A DNA stretch of 64,000 bases, from contig CACZFT010000003.1 of NCBI GenBank assembly GCA_902780535.1, forward strand, positions 62,001 to 126,000. The letters are read 5' to 3'. Source of the stretch: an uncultured Selenomonas sp. GTDB taxonomy: Bacteria > Bacillota > Negativicutes > Selenomonadales > Selenomonadaceae. Each line of letters starts with the position of its first letter. The stretch's first letter is position 1. The translations under genes and the position numbers were made by a program. The notes below the pieces were generated by a model. The model searched no databases, had not been told where the DNA came from, and was given only the letters and a program-made list of their open reading frames with translations. Of this stretch, positions 17,293 to 25,861 are shown one piece after another.

Positions 17293-17748
17293 TCAAGGCG
17301 CGGCAGTTTTTTTGAGCGCATCGAGGCCGGCGAAAGCAAAGGCGTGCACGGCTTGATGGAAGGCGGGATCGGAAAAGATGCGGTGCGGCGTTTCCTCTTT
17401 GCGGATAGGAAAGAACTCTTTGAGGTTCAGCAGCAGGATTGGCGCCATCGTGCTGATGAGGCCGCTGTAGAGCACGGGGTCGTCCGGCGTTCGGTCGGAC
17501 TGCGCGATCTCCTGCAGCGCCGTCTCGCTGACGATACGGTTGTGCAGGCGATAGAGCATTTCCTCGTAAAGTCCCTCGCGGCTGCCGAAATGGTAGTTGA
17601 CGGCCGCGAGGTTCGTGCCCGCCATCTGGCAGATTTCCTTGCTCGTGACGGAGGCAAAACCCTTCTTCGCCGTGAGCTGCTCGGCGCAATCGAGCAGCTT
17701 TTCGCGCGTCGCGCGGCCGTCTTCGCGCTGTTTTGTATCATTTTTCAT
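17293..17748 (-). CDS. TetR/AcrR family regulator, unusually short (possibly CecR-like)
   Basis: Residues 10-60 form a clear TetR DNA-binding domain (TREKLLDCAEQLTAKKGF, VTSKEICQMAGTNLAAVNYHFGSREGLYEEML). The total is only 151 residues, against about 190-225 in the family, and the ligand domain is compressed after residue 75, so an internal deletion is possible. It sits downstream of remnants of a YbhF/S/R-type exporter, the system controlled by CecR in enterobacteria, so a CecR-like role is a reasonable inference. A GGAGG ribosome site precedes the ATG. Given the decay of its neighbours, it may itself be non-functional. Confidence 0.75.
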   Translation of the reverse strand: MKNDTKQREDGRATREKLLDCAEQLTAKKGFASVTSKEICQMAGTNLAAVNYHFGSREGLYEEMLYRLHNRIVSETALQEIAQSDRTPDDPVLYSGLISTMAPILLLNLKEFFPIRKEETPHRIFSDPAFHQAVHAFAFAGLDALKKTAAP

Positions 17749-17772
17749 CTGTTAAAATCCTCCCTATCATAT

Positions 17773-17974
17773 GGGCTCCCTCTCAGAGGGAGCTGTCAGC
17801 CGAATGGCTGACTGAAGGAGTCTCACAAAATGGGCGCTCGAGATGTACGATAGCATCTTACGCGGGCAGCGTTGCATCTTTTTCAGCGCCCGCATAAAAA
17901 ACAATCGAGAATCTCATACTGCCTGCTTGTGAGACTCCCTCCGCCCTTCGGGCACCTCCCTCTGAGAGGGCGGC
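17773..17974. repeat. MITE-like element with about 50-bp palindromic ends
   Basis: The left end (17773-17828) and right end (17927-17974) are imperfect inverted copies of each other. Both contain CCCTCTCAGAGGG-type palindromes, a second small hairpin (GCCGAATGGC or GCCCTTCGGGC) and then GGAGTCTCACAA. The central 100 bases can also pair (GGGCGCT / AGCGCCC). There is no coding capacity. It abuts the stop codon of the permease remnant. A related single end lies at 20373-20424. Confidence 0.65.
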
Positions 17975-17975
17975 T

Positions 17976-18989
17976 TCACGTTGTCTTATGCCTGAACAGC
18001 CAGCCGGCCGCTGGGATCGTCACGGCACCGATCAGGAACATCGGCAGGAAATCCCAGCGCACATCGAAAAGCGTCGCGCCTTCGAGATAGATGCGGCGCA
18101 CGGCGTCGATGGCGAAGCGCATCGGGTCGATGTACGTGAACGCCTGCAAGACCTGCGGCATGTTTGCGACCGGCGTCGTCATGCCCGAGAGCAGTGTCAT
18201 CGGAATCATGGACACGAGCACGTAGATCAGGACTTGCTGCATGTTTTCCGAAATCGCCGAAATCGAGAGACCGATGCCTGTCGAGCTTACCATGAAAAAG
18301 ATCAGCGTCCAGAGAATCGCGGCAAGCGATCCCGCGCAGGGAATCTGGAATCAGAACCGTGCAATGCAGAAAATCGCCACGGCCTGGAAAAGTCCGATGA
18401 GCACGGGCGGCACGGCCTTGCCGATCAGAATCTGCGACGGATGGAGCGGCGTCACGAGCAGCTGGTCGAACGTCCCCTGCTCGCGCTCTTTCGCAATCGA
18501 CATGCCCGCGAGCAGCATGACCTGCGTGAACGAAATCATCGCCATAAGGCTCGGCACGAACCCCCATTGCGTCTCCTGATTCGGATTATACCATGTGCGC
18601 GAAGCAATCGTGATGCCGCCTGCGCCGGTTTTTTCCGCATTCCATGAAGAAACAATCTGGTTCGCGTATCCCGTCGCAAGCCCGGCAATCGAGCTGTTGC
18701 GGCCATCGGCGATGACCTGCACAGGCGCCTGCCCGCCGCGCTCGATGAGCTCGTCGAAGTCCTGCGGAATCACGACGGCGAGCAGGATGTCGCCGGAATC
18801 AATCCAGTCTGCGACTTCTGTCGGGTTCGTCAGCGTCACGACGCGGCTGAACGCCGGTGCCGCGTCGATATGCGCCACGAGGTCGCGCGCGAGCGCACCA
18901 TGCGATTCGTCTACGACGGCATACGGGACTTCTTCGAGGTTGTAATTCGCCGCATAGCCGAACAGGAATCCCTGCAGATAGAGCTTCAT
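17976..18989 (-). pseudogene. ybhR: YbhR-type ABC-2 permease remnant, nonsense codon and N-terminal deletion
   Basis: The sequence follows YbhR-type permeases: FGYAANYNLEEVPYAVVD, QVIADGRNSSIAGLATGYAN, WYNPNQETQWGFVPSLMAMI, AKEREQGTFDQLLVTPL, then MTTPVANMPQVLQAFTYIDP. An in-frame TGA at 18353-18351 interrupts it at a position where relatives have an aromatic residue, and the frame continues afterwards to 17976. The expected first transmembrane helix (about 30 residues) is also missing between MKLY and the family sequence. The ATG overlaps the stop of the upstream permease (ATGA). Two independent lesions make it non-functional. Confidence 0.8.
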
Positions 18990-19598
18990 CCTTCCACCTT
19001 CTTTCGCGTCAGACGGTAGGCGATGCACATGAAGAACACGGCATAGCCGACGAGGATGGCTGTGTCGCGCGCAATCAGCGACCAGTAATTGCCCGCGAGC
19101 AGCAGTGATTTCATGAGCTCGAGAAAATACGTCATCGGCAGGAAATGGCTGACGATGCGGATGATGAGCGGCTCGGAATGCAGATCGAACATGAAGCCTG
19201 ACAACATGACCGTCGGCAGGAAGCTGATGATCAGCGACATCTGGCACGCGAGCAGCTGGTTCTTCGTCAGCGACGAAATGACGAGACCGAGCGAGAGCGC
19301 GATGACGAGATAGAGCATCGACTCGAACGTACCGCGTTCCCATTCGCGCGCCATGACCATGGCCGTCAGGAACACGCCGCTGATGGTCAGCACCATCATG
19401 AGGATGCCCGGCACGAAGAACCACGTGCTCGTGTTCGCGTCATTGAACCAGACGCGCGAGACGACCGTTGCCTGCCCGACGCCAGCTGCTGTCGCGCGGT
19501 TCGCCGCCCATGCCAGCACGGCGCCCTGCACGTAACTCTGCGCCGGCATCGCCGTCGTCGCGTCGCCGCCATTCAGGATGAGCTGGAGCGAGACCGTG
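18986..19598 (-). pseudogene. ybhS: YbhS-type ABC-2 permease remnant, N-terminus and an internal block deleted
   Basis: Only the second half of a YbhS-like permease remains. It begins in mid-domain with QLILNGGDATTAMPAQSYVQ, fused directly to the end of the ATPase in another frame near 19598. Relatives have a stretch of about 50 residues between REWERGT and the helix VIALSLGLVISSLTKNQ that carries a membrane helix; here they are joined almost directly (GTFESMLYLVIALS). The C-terminal helices (SFLPTVMLSGFMFDL, FFMCIAYRLTRKK) are intact. Confidence 0.75.
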
Positions 19599-20355
19599 CC
19601 TGCTCAACGATGGCAATGAAGATCGCGTTCATATCGGCATCTGGCATGTGCATGCGCTCGCGGATTTCCGACGGGCTGCCGAGCACAAGCATTTCGCCGT
19701 GATCCTGAATCATCATGCGGTCGCAGTATTCGGCTTCATCCATGAAATGTGTCGTGATGATGGTCGTGCCCTTGGCCGAAAGATGTGCGATCTGCTGCCA
19801 GAACGTGCGGCGGGCCAGCGGGTCGATGCCGCTCGTCGGCTCATCGAGGAACAGGATTTTGGGCTTGTGAATCAGCGCGGCCGCCATCGAAAGGCGCTGC
19901 TTGTAGCCGCCCGGAAGCTCGCCTGCGACATGGTCGGCGCGATCTGTCAGATTGAATTCTTCCATGACTTCGTCAATACGCTGCTGGAGCGCGCGTGCCG
20001 GGATGCCATACGTGCCGCCATAGAAGCGCAGGTTCTCGTAAACGGTCAGCTGGCTGTAAAGCGAGAATTTCTGTGCGACATAGCCGATGTTGCGCCGCGC
20101 CTCCGTGCGTGCCGTGCGAAGATCGACGCCCGCGACGCTGAGTTTTCCTGACGTCAGCGGCAGCAGGCCGCAAAGCATACGGAACGTCGTCGTCTTGCCC
20201 GCGCCATTCGGGCTGAGCAGGCCGAAGACCTCGCCACGATGGACGTCGAAAGAGGTGTGGGAGACGGCCGTGAAGTCGCCGAATTTTTTCACAAGGTCGC
20301 GGACGGTGATGTCAGGGGAATCATCTTCGACTTTACAATCGATAGAATCCCTCAT
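19573..20355 (-). pseudogene. ybhF: ABC ATPase remnant, second domain of a YbhF-type double ATPase
   Basis: About 250 residues of a single ABC domain are open: LPGGYKQRLSMAAAL (signature), ILFLDEPTSGID (Walker B) and TTHFMDEAEYCDR (switch His). The Walker A is LSPNGAGKTTT, with Ser where ABC proteins almost always have the first Gly. In intact YbhF this domain is the second of two; here the first is lost except for a short tail upstream. The C-terminus is replaced by a frameshifted tail (ARSRSSSS) at the junction with the permease remnant. The frame starts immediately after a palindromic repeat. It could still be translated, but without intact permeases it has no evident role. Confidence 0.7.
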
Positions 20356-20735
20356 TCCTGTCTTCGACACACCCCCTGCCGCTTCGCGGCCCTCCCCCTC
20401 GGAGAGGGGGGCTGCTTTTTTAAGCGGCTTCCGTCCATGGCAAGCTCTTTTCGCTGTTCTTCGTCCTCTTTCAGCAAAATCATGAATGCATCTTCGAGCC
20501 GTTCTTCGGACGGCATTGCCTCGGAGAGTTCAGGATGCTTTGCAAGAAACGCCACTTCTCCGGCCGCTGCCTGCGCCTGCTCGTAGTTTTGCTGTGCCTG
20601 CGCGATTTCCTCGCTGCGCGTGCCATTGTGGAGCTTTTCGACCGTACTCTGCTGGCTGCGGATGTCGGCCTGCATCTTTGCAATCGAGAGCTCGAGGGCA
20701 ACGATGGCTGCACCTTTCTTTCCAAACTTCTTCAT
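20352..20735 (-). pseudogene. ybhG: Fused remnant of HlyD-type periplasmic adaptor (YbhG) and YbhF first ABC domain
   Basis: The 127-residue frame is a composite. It begins like a HlyD-family leader (MKKFGKKGAAIVAL) and jumps to adaptor coiled coil (IRSQQSTVEKLHNGTRSEEIAQAQQNYEQAQ). It then jumps to a segment typical of the end of an ABC domain (PSEERLEDAFMILLKEDEEQ). The last residues (KKQPPSPRGRAAKRQG) are coded by an inserted palindromic repeat. The intervening hundreds of residues expected for both proteins are absent, so several deletions have occurred. Confidence 0.65.
20373..20424. repeat. Palindromic repeat related to the ends of the 17.8 kb element
   Basis: Two adjacent hairpins (TGCCGCTTCGCGGC and CCCCCTCGGAGAGGGGG) have the same layout as each end of the element at 17773-17974. 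It lies between the two ABC fragments and breaks the reading frame between them. Confidence 0.6.
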
Positions 20736-20806
20736 CCTGCCCACCTCTTGAAAAACTGCTGCACATTTCGACTGCTCTGATTTCCCTCATTTCCTTCGTT
20801 GGTGTC

Positions 20807-20835
20807 ATTATATTAAATTCAAATTTGAATTCCAA
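20807..20835 (-). promoter_or_regulatory. Promoter with a palindromic operator-like spacer, for the exporter operon
   Basis: On the minus strand TTGGAA and TATAAT are 17 bases apart. The spacer and -35 edge contain the perfect 16-base palindrome AATTCAAATTTGAATT, a likely regulator site, plausibly for the nearby TetR protein. It drives the decayed exporter operon. Confidence 0.65.
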
Positions 20836-20934
20836 CTCATGATGCAAAAATTTCTCGAAAGGTTTTTGGGCGTGCCGTGTCGAAAGAAACAACAGTTGCA
20901 ATCCGTCAAAAATTTTTCAGCAGAGGTGATTTTC

Positions 20935-22072
20935 ATGAACCCACATCATTTCGTCATCGCCATGGATTCCTTCAAGGGCAGCGTCTCGTCCATCGAGGCC
21001 GGCCGCATCGTCGCGGCGGCCATCCGCGACGTCTTCCCGGACAGCGAAACGCAGATTTTTCCGCTCGCTGATGGCGGCGAGGGCACGGTCGATGCGCTCA
21101 CGACCGGCCTCGCGGGCGAGATCGTCCGCCTCGACGTCACGGGGCCACTCGGCGAGAAAATTCCGAGCCGCTTCGGCCTGCTGCCCGCGCAGAAGACCGC
21201 TGTCATCGAGATGGCTGATGCAGCAGGCCTCCCGAGCGTACCTGCCGAAAAGCGCAATCCGCTCCATACGACAACGTACGGCCTCGGTGAGCTCATCCTC
21301 ACTGCAGCGAAGCGCGGCTGCCGCGACTTCATCATTGGCATCGGCGGCAGCGCGACGAATGACGCCGGGCTCGGCATGCTGACGGCACTCGGCGCGCTTC
21401 CTGCACGCCGACGGCACGCCGGCCGGCATCTATGGCAAAGACCTCGCAGGCATCGCCGCCATCGACCTCTCGCAATTCGCGCCCGTACTCTCGATTGCCT
21501 GCGATGTCACGAATCCCCTGACAGGGCCAAACGGATGCTCTGCCGTCTACGGCCCGCAGAAAGGCGCAACGCCGGACATCGTCGCGAAAATGGACAAGGA
21601 CATCGCTGCCTTTGCCGCTCTCGCTGAAAAAGCGCTCGGCAAGACAGGCGCGGCCGATCTGCCCGGCGCTGGTGCGGCCGGCGGCCTCGGCTTTGCGTTC
21701 TCGGCCTTCCTCGACGCTGCGCTGAAGCCCGGCATCGATCTCGTGCTCGACCTCCTCTCCATCGACGACGCGCTCCAGACGGCTGATGTCCTCATCACGG
21801 GCGAAGGCCGCATGGACGAGCAGACGGCCATGGGCAAAGCCCCGGTCGGCATCGCCCAGCGCGCGAAGCGGCAGAATCCCAGGGCCGCCGCCATCGCCTT
21901 CTGCGGCTGCGCCCTCCCCGGTGCCATCGCCGTCAACGACCAAGGCATCGACGCCTATTTCCCGATTCTCCACCAGCCTGGCACCGTCGAAGAAGCCATG
22001 AAGCCCGATGTCACAGAACGGAACCTGTGGCAGACGGCACTGCAGGTGCTGCGGCTGCTGAACATCAGATAA
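20935..22072 (+). pseudogene. glxK: Glycerate kinase, frameshifted
   Basis: The ATG at 20935 follows AGAGGTG. The first frame reads as a GlxK/GarK-family kinase (VIAMDSFKGSVSSIEA, PLADGGEGTVDALT, IGIGGSATNDAGLGML) to about 21395. The rest (FLHADGTPAGIYGKDL, CDVTNPLTGPNGCSAVYGPQKG, ITGEGRMDEQTAMGKAP) is in another frame to 22072. The shift lies in a GC-dinucleotide run (GGCGCGC near 21393-21400) where two more bases would give the expected LGARFLHADG. The enzyme would phosphorylate D-glycerate. It is either inactivated by slippage or a sequence error; the neighbouring operon is clearly decayed. Confidence 0.85.
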
Positions 22073-22132
22073 CAAGAAGAATGAAATAGAAATGGCGTGG
22101 AAGCTGCGCTCGGCTTCCACGCCATTTCTGTT

Positions 22133-25100
22133 TCACATCTTCAAAATCGTCCCGTCATGCAGCAGGTACAGCATGCGCTCGCTGATGTCCTTTTCGAGCA
22201 CGGCGCTGACGGCTTCGCTGTAGAGGTCGAGCTGCAGGGCGTAGCGCTTGCGGATTTTTTCGGGGCGGGTGTCGCTGTCGGTCTTGTAATCGACGAGGAC
22301 GAGCGTGCCGTCCGGCTCTTCGAACAGCAGGTCGATGACGCCTTGAATGAGCAATGTCTCGCCCTCCCCCGCCGTCTCGTAAAAGCGCTTCGCTGGCAGC
22401 AGGCGGCTGAACGGGAGCTCGCGCCAGATGCGCGCGGCATGGCGGAGGCGCTGGCCGATGGACGAGGCGTAGAACGATGTGATGGCATCCGTATCGACGT
22501 GTGCGGCTTCCTCTTTCGTCAGCAGTTCACGCTCCACCATGCCGGCCACCTGTTCGCGAATGCCGGCCGGCGTGAGCTCGCCTGTGATGTCGATATACTG
22601 CAGGACGCTGTGCATGAGGCTGCCGTATTCGGCGCCCGTGAGGCGCGTCGTCTCTTGCAAAAAACGCGGGCGCTTCCACGGAGACGTCTCCGGCTGTTCC
22701 AGCAGGAGCGTGACGCCTTCCGCCTCTGCTTCCTGCGCAGCAAAGCGACGCTTGAGCTCGCTGACGGAGAGCTTCGAAGGAATCTCTTCGAGGCCGTACG
22801 ACGGATAGCTCCAGGAGAGCAGCGCTTCGACGGCTTCTTTCTGACGGCTTTCGGGGAGCGGCGCATGCGCTTCGACGGCGGCGAGGATGGCATGCTTCTC
22901 GCCCTCTGCCGCCTGCGGGTGCACGAGGCTCCCTGTCGGCACGACGGTCAATCGCCAATCCGATGTCTCCTGGTAATCGAGGAAGGCTGGAACTTCTTCT
23001 GGAAGATCAGCGCGTGCGCGCAACTCTTTCGCGGCAGGATGATGCAGGAGCGCCATGAGCACCCAGTCGAGCATGTGATCTGCTGAGAGCGGCAGATCAT
23101 CCGGCAGCGTCGCGTGCGTGCGCTCAACCTGGCGGCCGCAGGATTTCAAAAGGTTGTCGAGCACATTCGGCTTTCCTGCATAGCCGACGAGGATCAAGCG
23201 TTCGCGCGCACGCGTGAGTGCGACATAGAGCAGACGCATTTCTTCCGCTTTCGTCTCCTGGATGATCTTCGCCGCCACCGCATAATTTGCAAAAGTCTTA
23301 TAGCGTACGGCAAGAGCGGCATCGACCGCATATGGGCCGAACCCGTATGTCTTGTGCAACGGAAGAAGCGACTTTTTCGCATCGTCCAGATTGAATTTTC
23401 CTCCGAGGCGTGCGACAAAGACAAGCGGGAATTCAAGTCCCTTGCTGCCATGGATGGACATGATGCGCACGACGTCTTCGCTCTCGCCGAGCGTACGCGC
23501 GGCAGCGAGATCCGTATTCATGTCCCGCATGCGCTTGACGAAGCGCAAAAAGCGGAACAGGCCGCGGAAATTCGTCGCTTCGTACTCTGCTGCACGGGAG
23601 GCGAGCATGCGGAGATTCGCCTGCTTCAGCAGGCCGCCAGGGAGGCCGCCGACATAGTCATAATATCCCGTTTCACGGTAAAGCTGCCAGACGAGCTCCG
23701 GCACGCCGAGGCCGCGCGCAAGGTCGCGCCAGCGCGTGAGACGCGCGAGAAAGGAAGCTGCTTTCTGCTGCACGGCCGCATCAATATCCTTTTCAGGTCT
23801 TGCGGCCGTGAGCAATGCGGAAAAAATGTCGCCATCCGGGTCCGCGAGGCGCACCATCGCCATCTCCGTCAGCGTAAAGCCGCCAATCGGCGAGAGCAGG
23901 ACAGCCGCGAGCGGGATGTCCTGCCGCGCATTGTCGAGGACGGAGAGCAGCGAGAGCATGAGCCGAACTTCGGAGGACTCGAAATAGCTTGCGTCACTCG
24001 ACGTATAGGCCGGGATGTCGTTTTCCTGCAGGACTTTGCGCACGGATTCCGCTCTGCCCTGCTTCGTCGAGCGCATGAGGATGACGATGTCGCGATAGGC
24101 GATGGGATGATACGCCTTGTCTTCCTTGTGGTAGACGAGCGTCTTTTCCTGCATGAATTGCCGGATCCGGTCGGCGATGTATTGCGCCTCCTGCTCCAGC
24201 GACGTACGCTCTTCCGCATCTTCGTCCTGCTCCCCATCTGCCTCTTCCTCCGGTTCTTCTTCTCCTTCGTCTTTGCAGAGGATGGCGAGTTCCTGGGGGC
24301 CGGAGAGCGTCGGACCGTCTGCCGGCGGATAGTCCGGGCCAGGGTGAAGCGCGGCAGCTTCATCATAAGCAAGCTCCATCGTACCGGGCACCATGACCTG
24401 CGCAAAGATATCGTTGATGGCCGCGAGCACTTCAGGACGACTGCGGAAATTCTGCGAGAGATCGATACGCTGGCATGTCTCGGGGTGCTTCGGATACTCG
24501 ACGTACTTGCGCAGGAACAGCGAGGGATCCGCGAGGCGGAAGCGGTAGATGCTCTGCTTCACGTCGCCGACGACAAAGAGATTTGGCGGATCCTGCTTTG
24601 TGACGAGCGAGATGATTGTCTCCTGCACGCCGTTCGTGTCCTGATACTCGTCCACCATGACTTCATGGTATTTTTGCTGCAGGGAGAGCGCCACATCCGA
24701 CGGCGCGATACGCCCCTCACGTTCCTGCGTCTCACGGTCCAGCAGGACGGCCAGCGCGAAATGCTCGAGGTCGCTGAAATCCACAATGCCGCGTTCTTTC
24801 TTTGCCTGCCGGAACGCCTCGCGAAACGCTTTCGTCAGACGTACGAGCTCGTGCATGTCGGGAGCCACCTGATGCAGGCCATCGAGAAATTCATCCTGTG
24901 TGACAGAAAAATAATGTTTTTCGAGTGTCTGGAATTGTTCTTTGACAGCATTGCGACGCTTTTGAAATGCCTCGCGTTCCTCCTTGCCGAGCACGCTTTC
25001 CTTGCCAGAGAGCCTGCCGAATTTCATGGCTGCAAAGGCAGCGGCCATCTGATCCCAATCGTCTGCCTGAGCAGCGGCACGGACAGCGCGAAGCCCTGCA

Positions 25101-25861
25101 AGGTCCTTGCGAAATGATGCGAGATAGGCATCGGCACCAGAAGCCTCGACATCGTCAACGAGCGTTGTCATGCTGTCTTCGATGGATTGCAGCTGGAGGC
25201 GGATGTCATCGAGTATGATCGGATACCAGACCGTATCGGAAAGCTCGGCGTCCGCACAGAGGTCGAAGGCTGCTGCCTGCGCTTCAAGCCAGTCATCCGG
25301 GAACGGCTGCGAGAGCGAAAACGTATAGACGCGCTCGACAAGTGCATAAAGATCATCATCGCCGCGGTCGTCGCCATAGTCATCGACGAACTGCAGGAAC
25401 GAAGCCGTTCCCTTGTCGTATTCTTCTTCAAACAGCTGCTCGATCACGTCCTGCCGCAGGAGTGCGAGTTCCTGCTCATTTCCGATCCGAAACTCGGGAT
25501 CGAGGTCGATGGCCTCGAAATGGCGCTGAAGGACGCGGATACAGAACTTGTGGATTGTCGAAATCGACGCACCGGACAGCAGCACGAGCTGGCGCTCGAT
25601 CTGCGCGGCCCGCTTGGGCTCCATCTCTGCCTCGAGTGCTTTTTCCAGCGAAGATTCGACGCGCTGACGCATTTCGCGTGCTGCTACATCCGTGAATGTC
25701 ATGACGAGCAGCTTGTCCACATCGCAGGCGCCGCCGAGCACCTGCTGGATGATGCGCTCGACGAGCACAGCCGTCTTTCCCGAGCCCGCTGCCGCCGCGA
25801 CCAAGAGATTCTTGCCGCCTGTTTCAATCGCTTCTTTCTGCGGGGGGGTCCATTCAGGCAT
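22133..25861 (-). CDS. addA: ATP-dependent helicase/nuclease subunit A
   Basis: About 1242 residues with UvrD-type helicase motifs: VAAAAGSGKTAVLVERI (Walker A), VDEYQDTNGVQE, GDVKQSIYRFRLADP, SIHGSKGLEFPLVFVA, LYVALTRARERL. The C-terminal RecB-type nuclease domain has GVIDLLFEEPDGTLVLVDYKTD. With AddB it resects double-strand breaks and loads RecA, equivalent to RecBCD. The ATG at 25861 (MPEWTPPQKEA) is preferred over 25867 because AGGAGG is at ideal distance; it overlaps the addB stop by 8 bases. A run of seven C (G on plus, about 25844-25850) lies close to the start and is in frame. Confidence 0.96.
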   Translation of the reverse strand: MPEWTPPQKEAIETGGKNLLVAAAAGSGKTAVLVERIIQQVLGGACDVDKLLVMTFTDVAAREMRQRVESSLEKALEAEMEPKRAAQIERQLVLLSGASISTIHKFCIRVLQRHFEAIDLDPEFRIGNEQELALLRQDVIEQLFEEEYDKGTASFLQFVDDYGDDRGDDDLYALVERVYTFSLSQPFPDDWLEAQAAAFDLCADAELSDTVWYPIILDDIRLQLQSIEDSMTTLVDDVEASGADAYLASFRKDLAGLRAVRAAAQADDWDQMAAAFAAMKFGRLSGKESVLGKEEREAFQKRRNAVKEQFQTLEKHYFSVTQDEFLDGLHQVAPDMHELVRLTKAFREAFRQAKKERGIVDFSDLEHFALAVLLDRETQEREGRIAPSDVALSLQQKYHEVMVDEYQDTNGVQETIISLVTKQDPPNLFVVGDVKQSIYRFRLADPSLFLRKYVEYPKHPETCQRIDLSQNFRSRPEVLAAINDIFAQVMVPGTMELAYDEAAALHPGPDYPPADGPTLSGPQELAILCKDEGEEEPEEEADGEQDEDAEERTSLEQEAQYIADRIRQFMQEKTLVYHKEDKAYHPIAYRDIVILMRSTKQGRAESVRKVLQENDIPAYTSSDASYFESSEVRLMLSLLSVLDNARQDIPLAAVLLSPIGGFTLTEMAMVRLADPDGDIFSALLTAARPEKDIDAAVQQKAASFLARLTRWRDLARGLGVPELVWQLYRETGYYDYVGGLPGGLLKQANLRMLASRAAEYEATNFRGLFRFLRFVKRMRDMNTDLAAARTLGESEDVVRIMSIHGSKGLEFPLVFVARLGGKFNLDDAKKSLLPLHKTYGFGPYAVDAALAVRYKTFANYAVAAKIIQETKAEEMRLLYVALTRARERLILVGYAGKPNVLDNLLKSCGRQVERTHATLPDDLPLSADHMLDWVLMALLHHPAAKELRARADLPEEVPAFLDYQETSDWRLTVVPTGSLVHPQAAEGEKHAILAAVEAHAPLPESRQKEAVEALLSWSYPSYGLEEIPSKLSVSELKRRFAAQEAEAEGVTLLLEQPETSPWKRPRFLQETTRLTGAEYGSLMHSVLQYIDITGELTPAGIREQVAGMVERELLTKEEAAHVDTDAITSFYASSIGQRLRHAARIWRELPFSRLLPAKRFYETAGEGETLLIQGVIDLLFEEPDGTLVLVDYKTDSDTRPEKIRKRYALQLDLYSEAVSAVLEKDISERMLYLLHDGTILKM

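Noticed and set aside
18986-20735. A functional ABC exporter operon
   Set aside because: The open frames look plausible singly, but each lacks essential parts and the downstream permease has a nonsense codon.
23114-25117. 667-codon plus-strand frame opposite addA
   Set aside because: Antisense shadow of AddA; no ribosome site or domain.
25844-25850. Run of seven C near the start of addA as a phase-variation tract
   Set aside because: It is short and in frame with the normal protein sequence, and addA is not a typical contingency gene.
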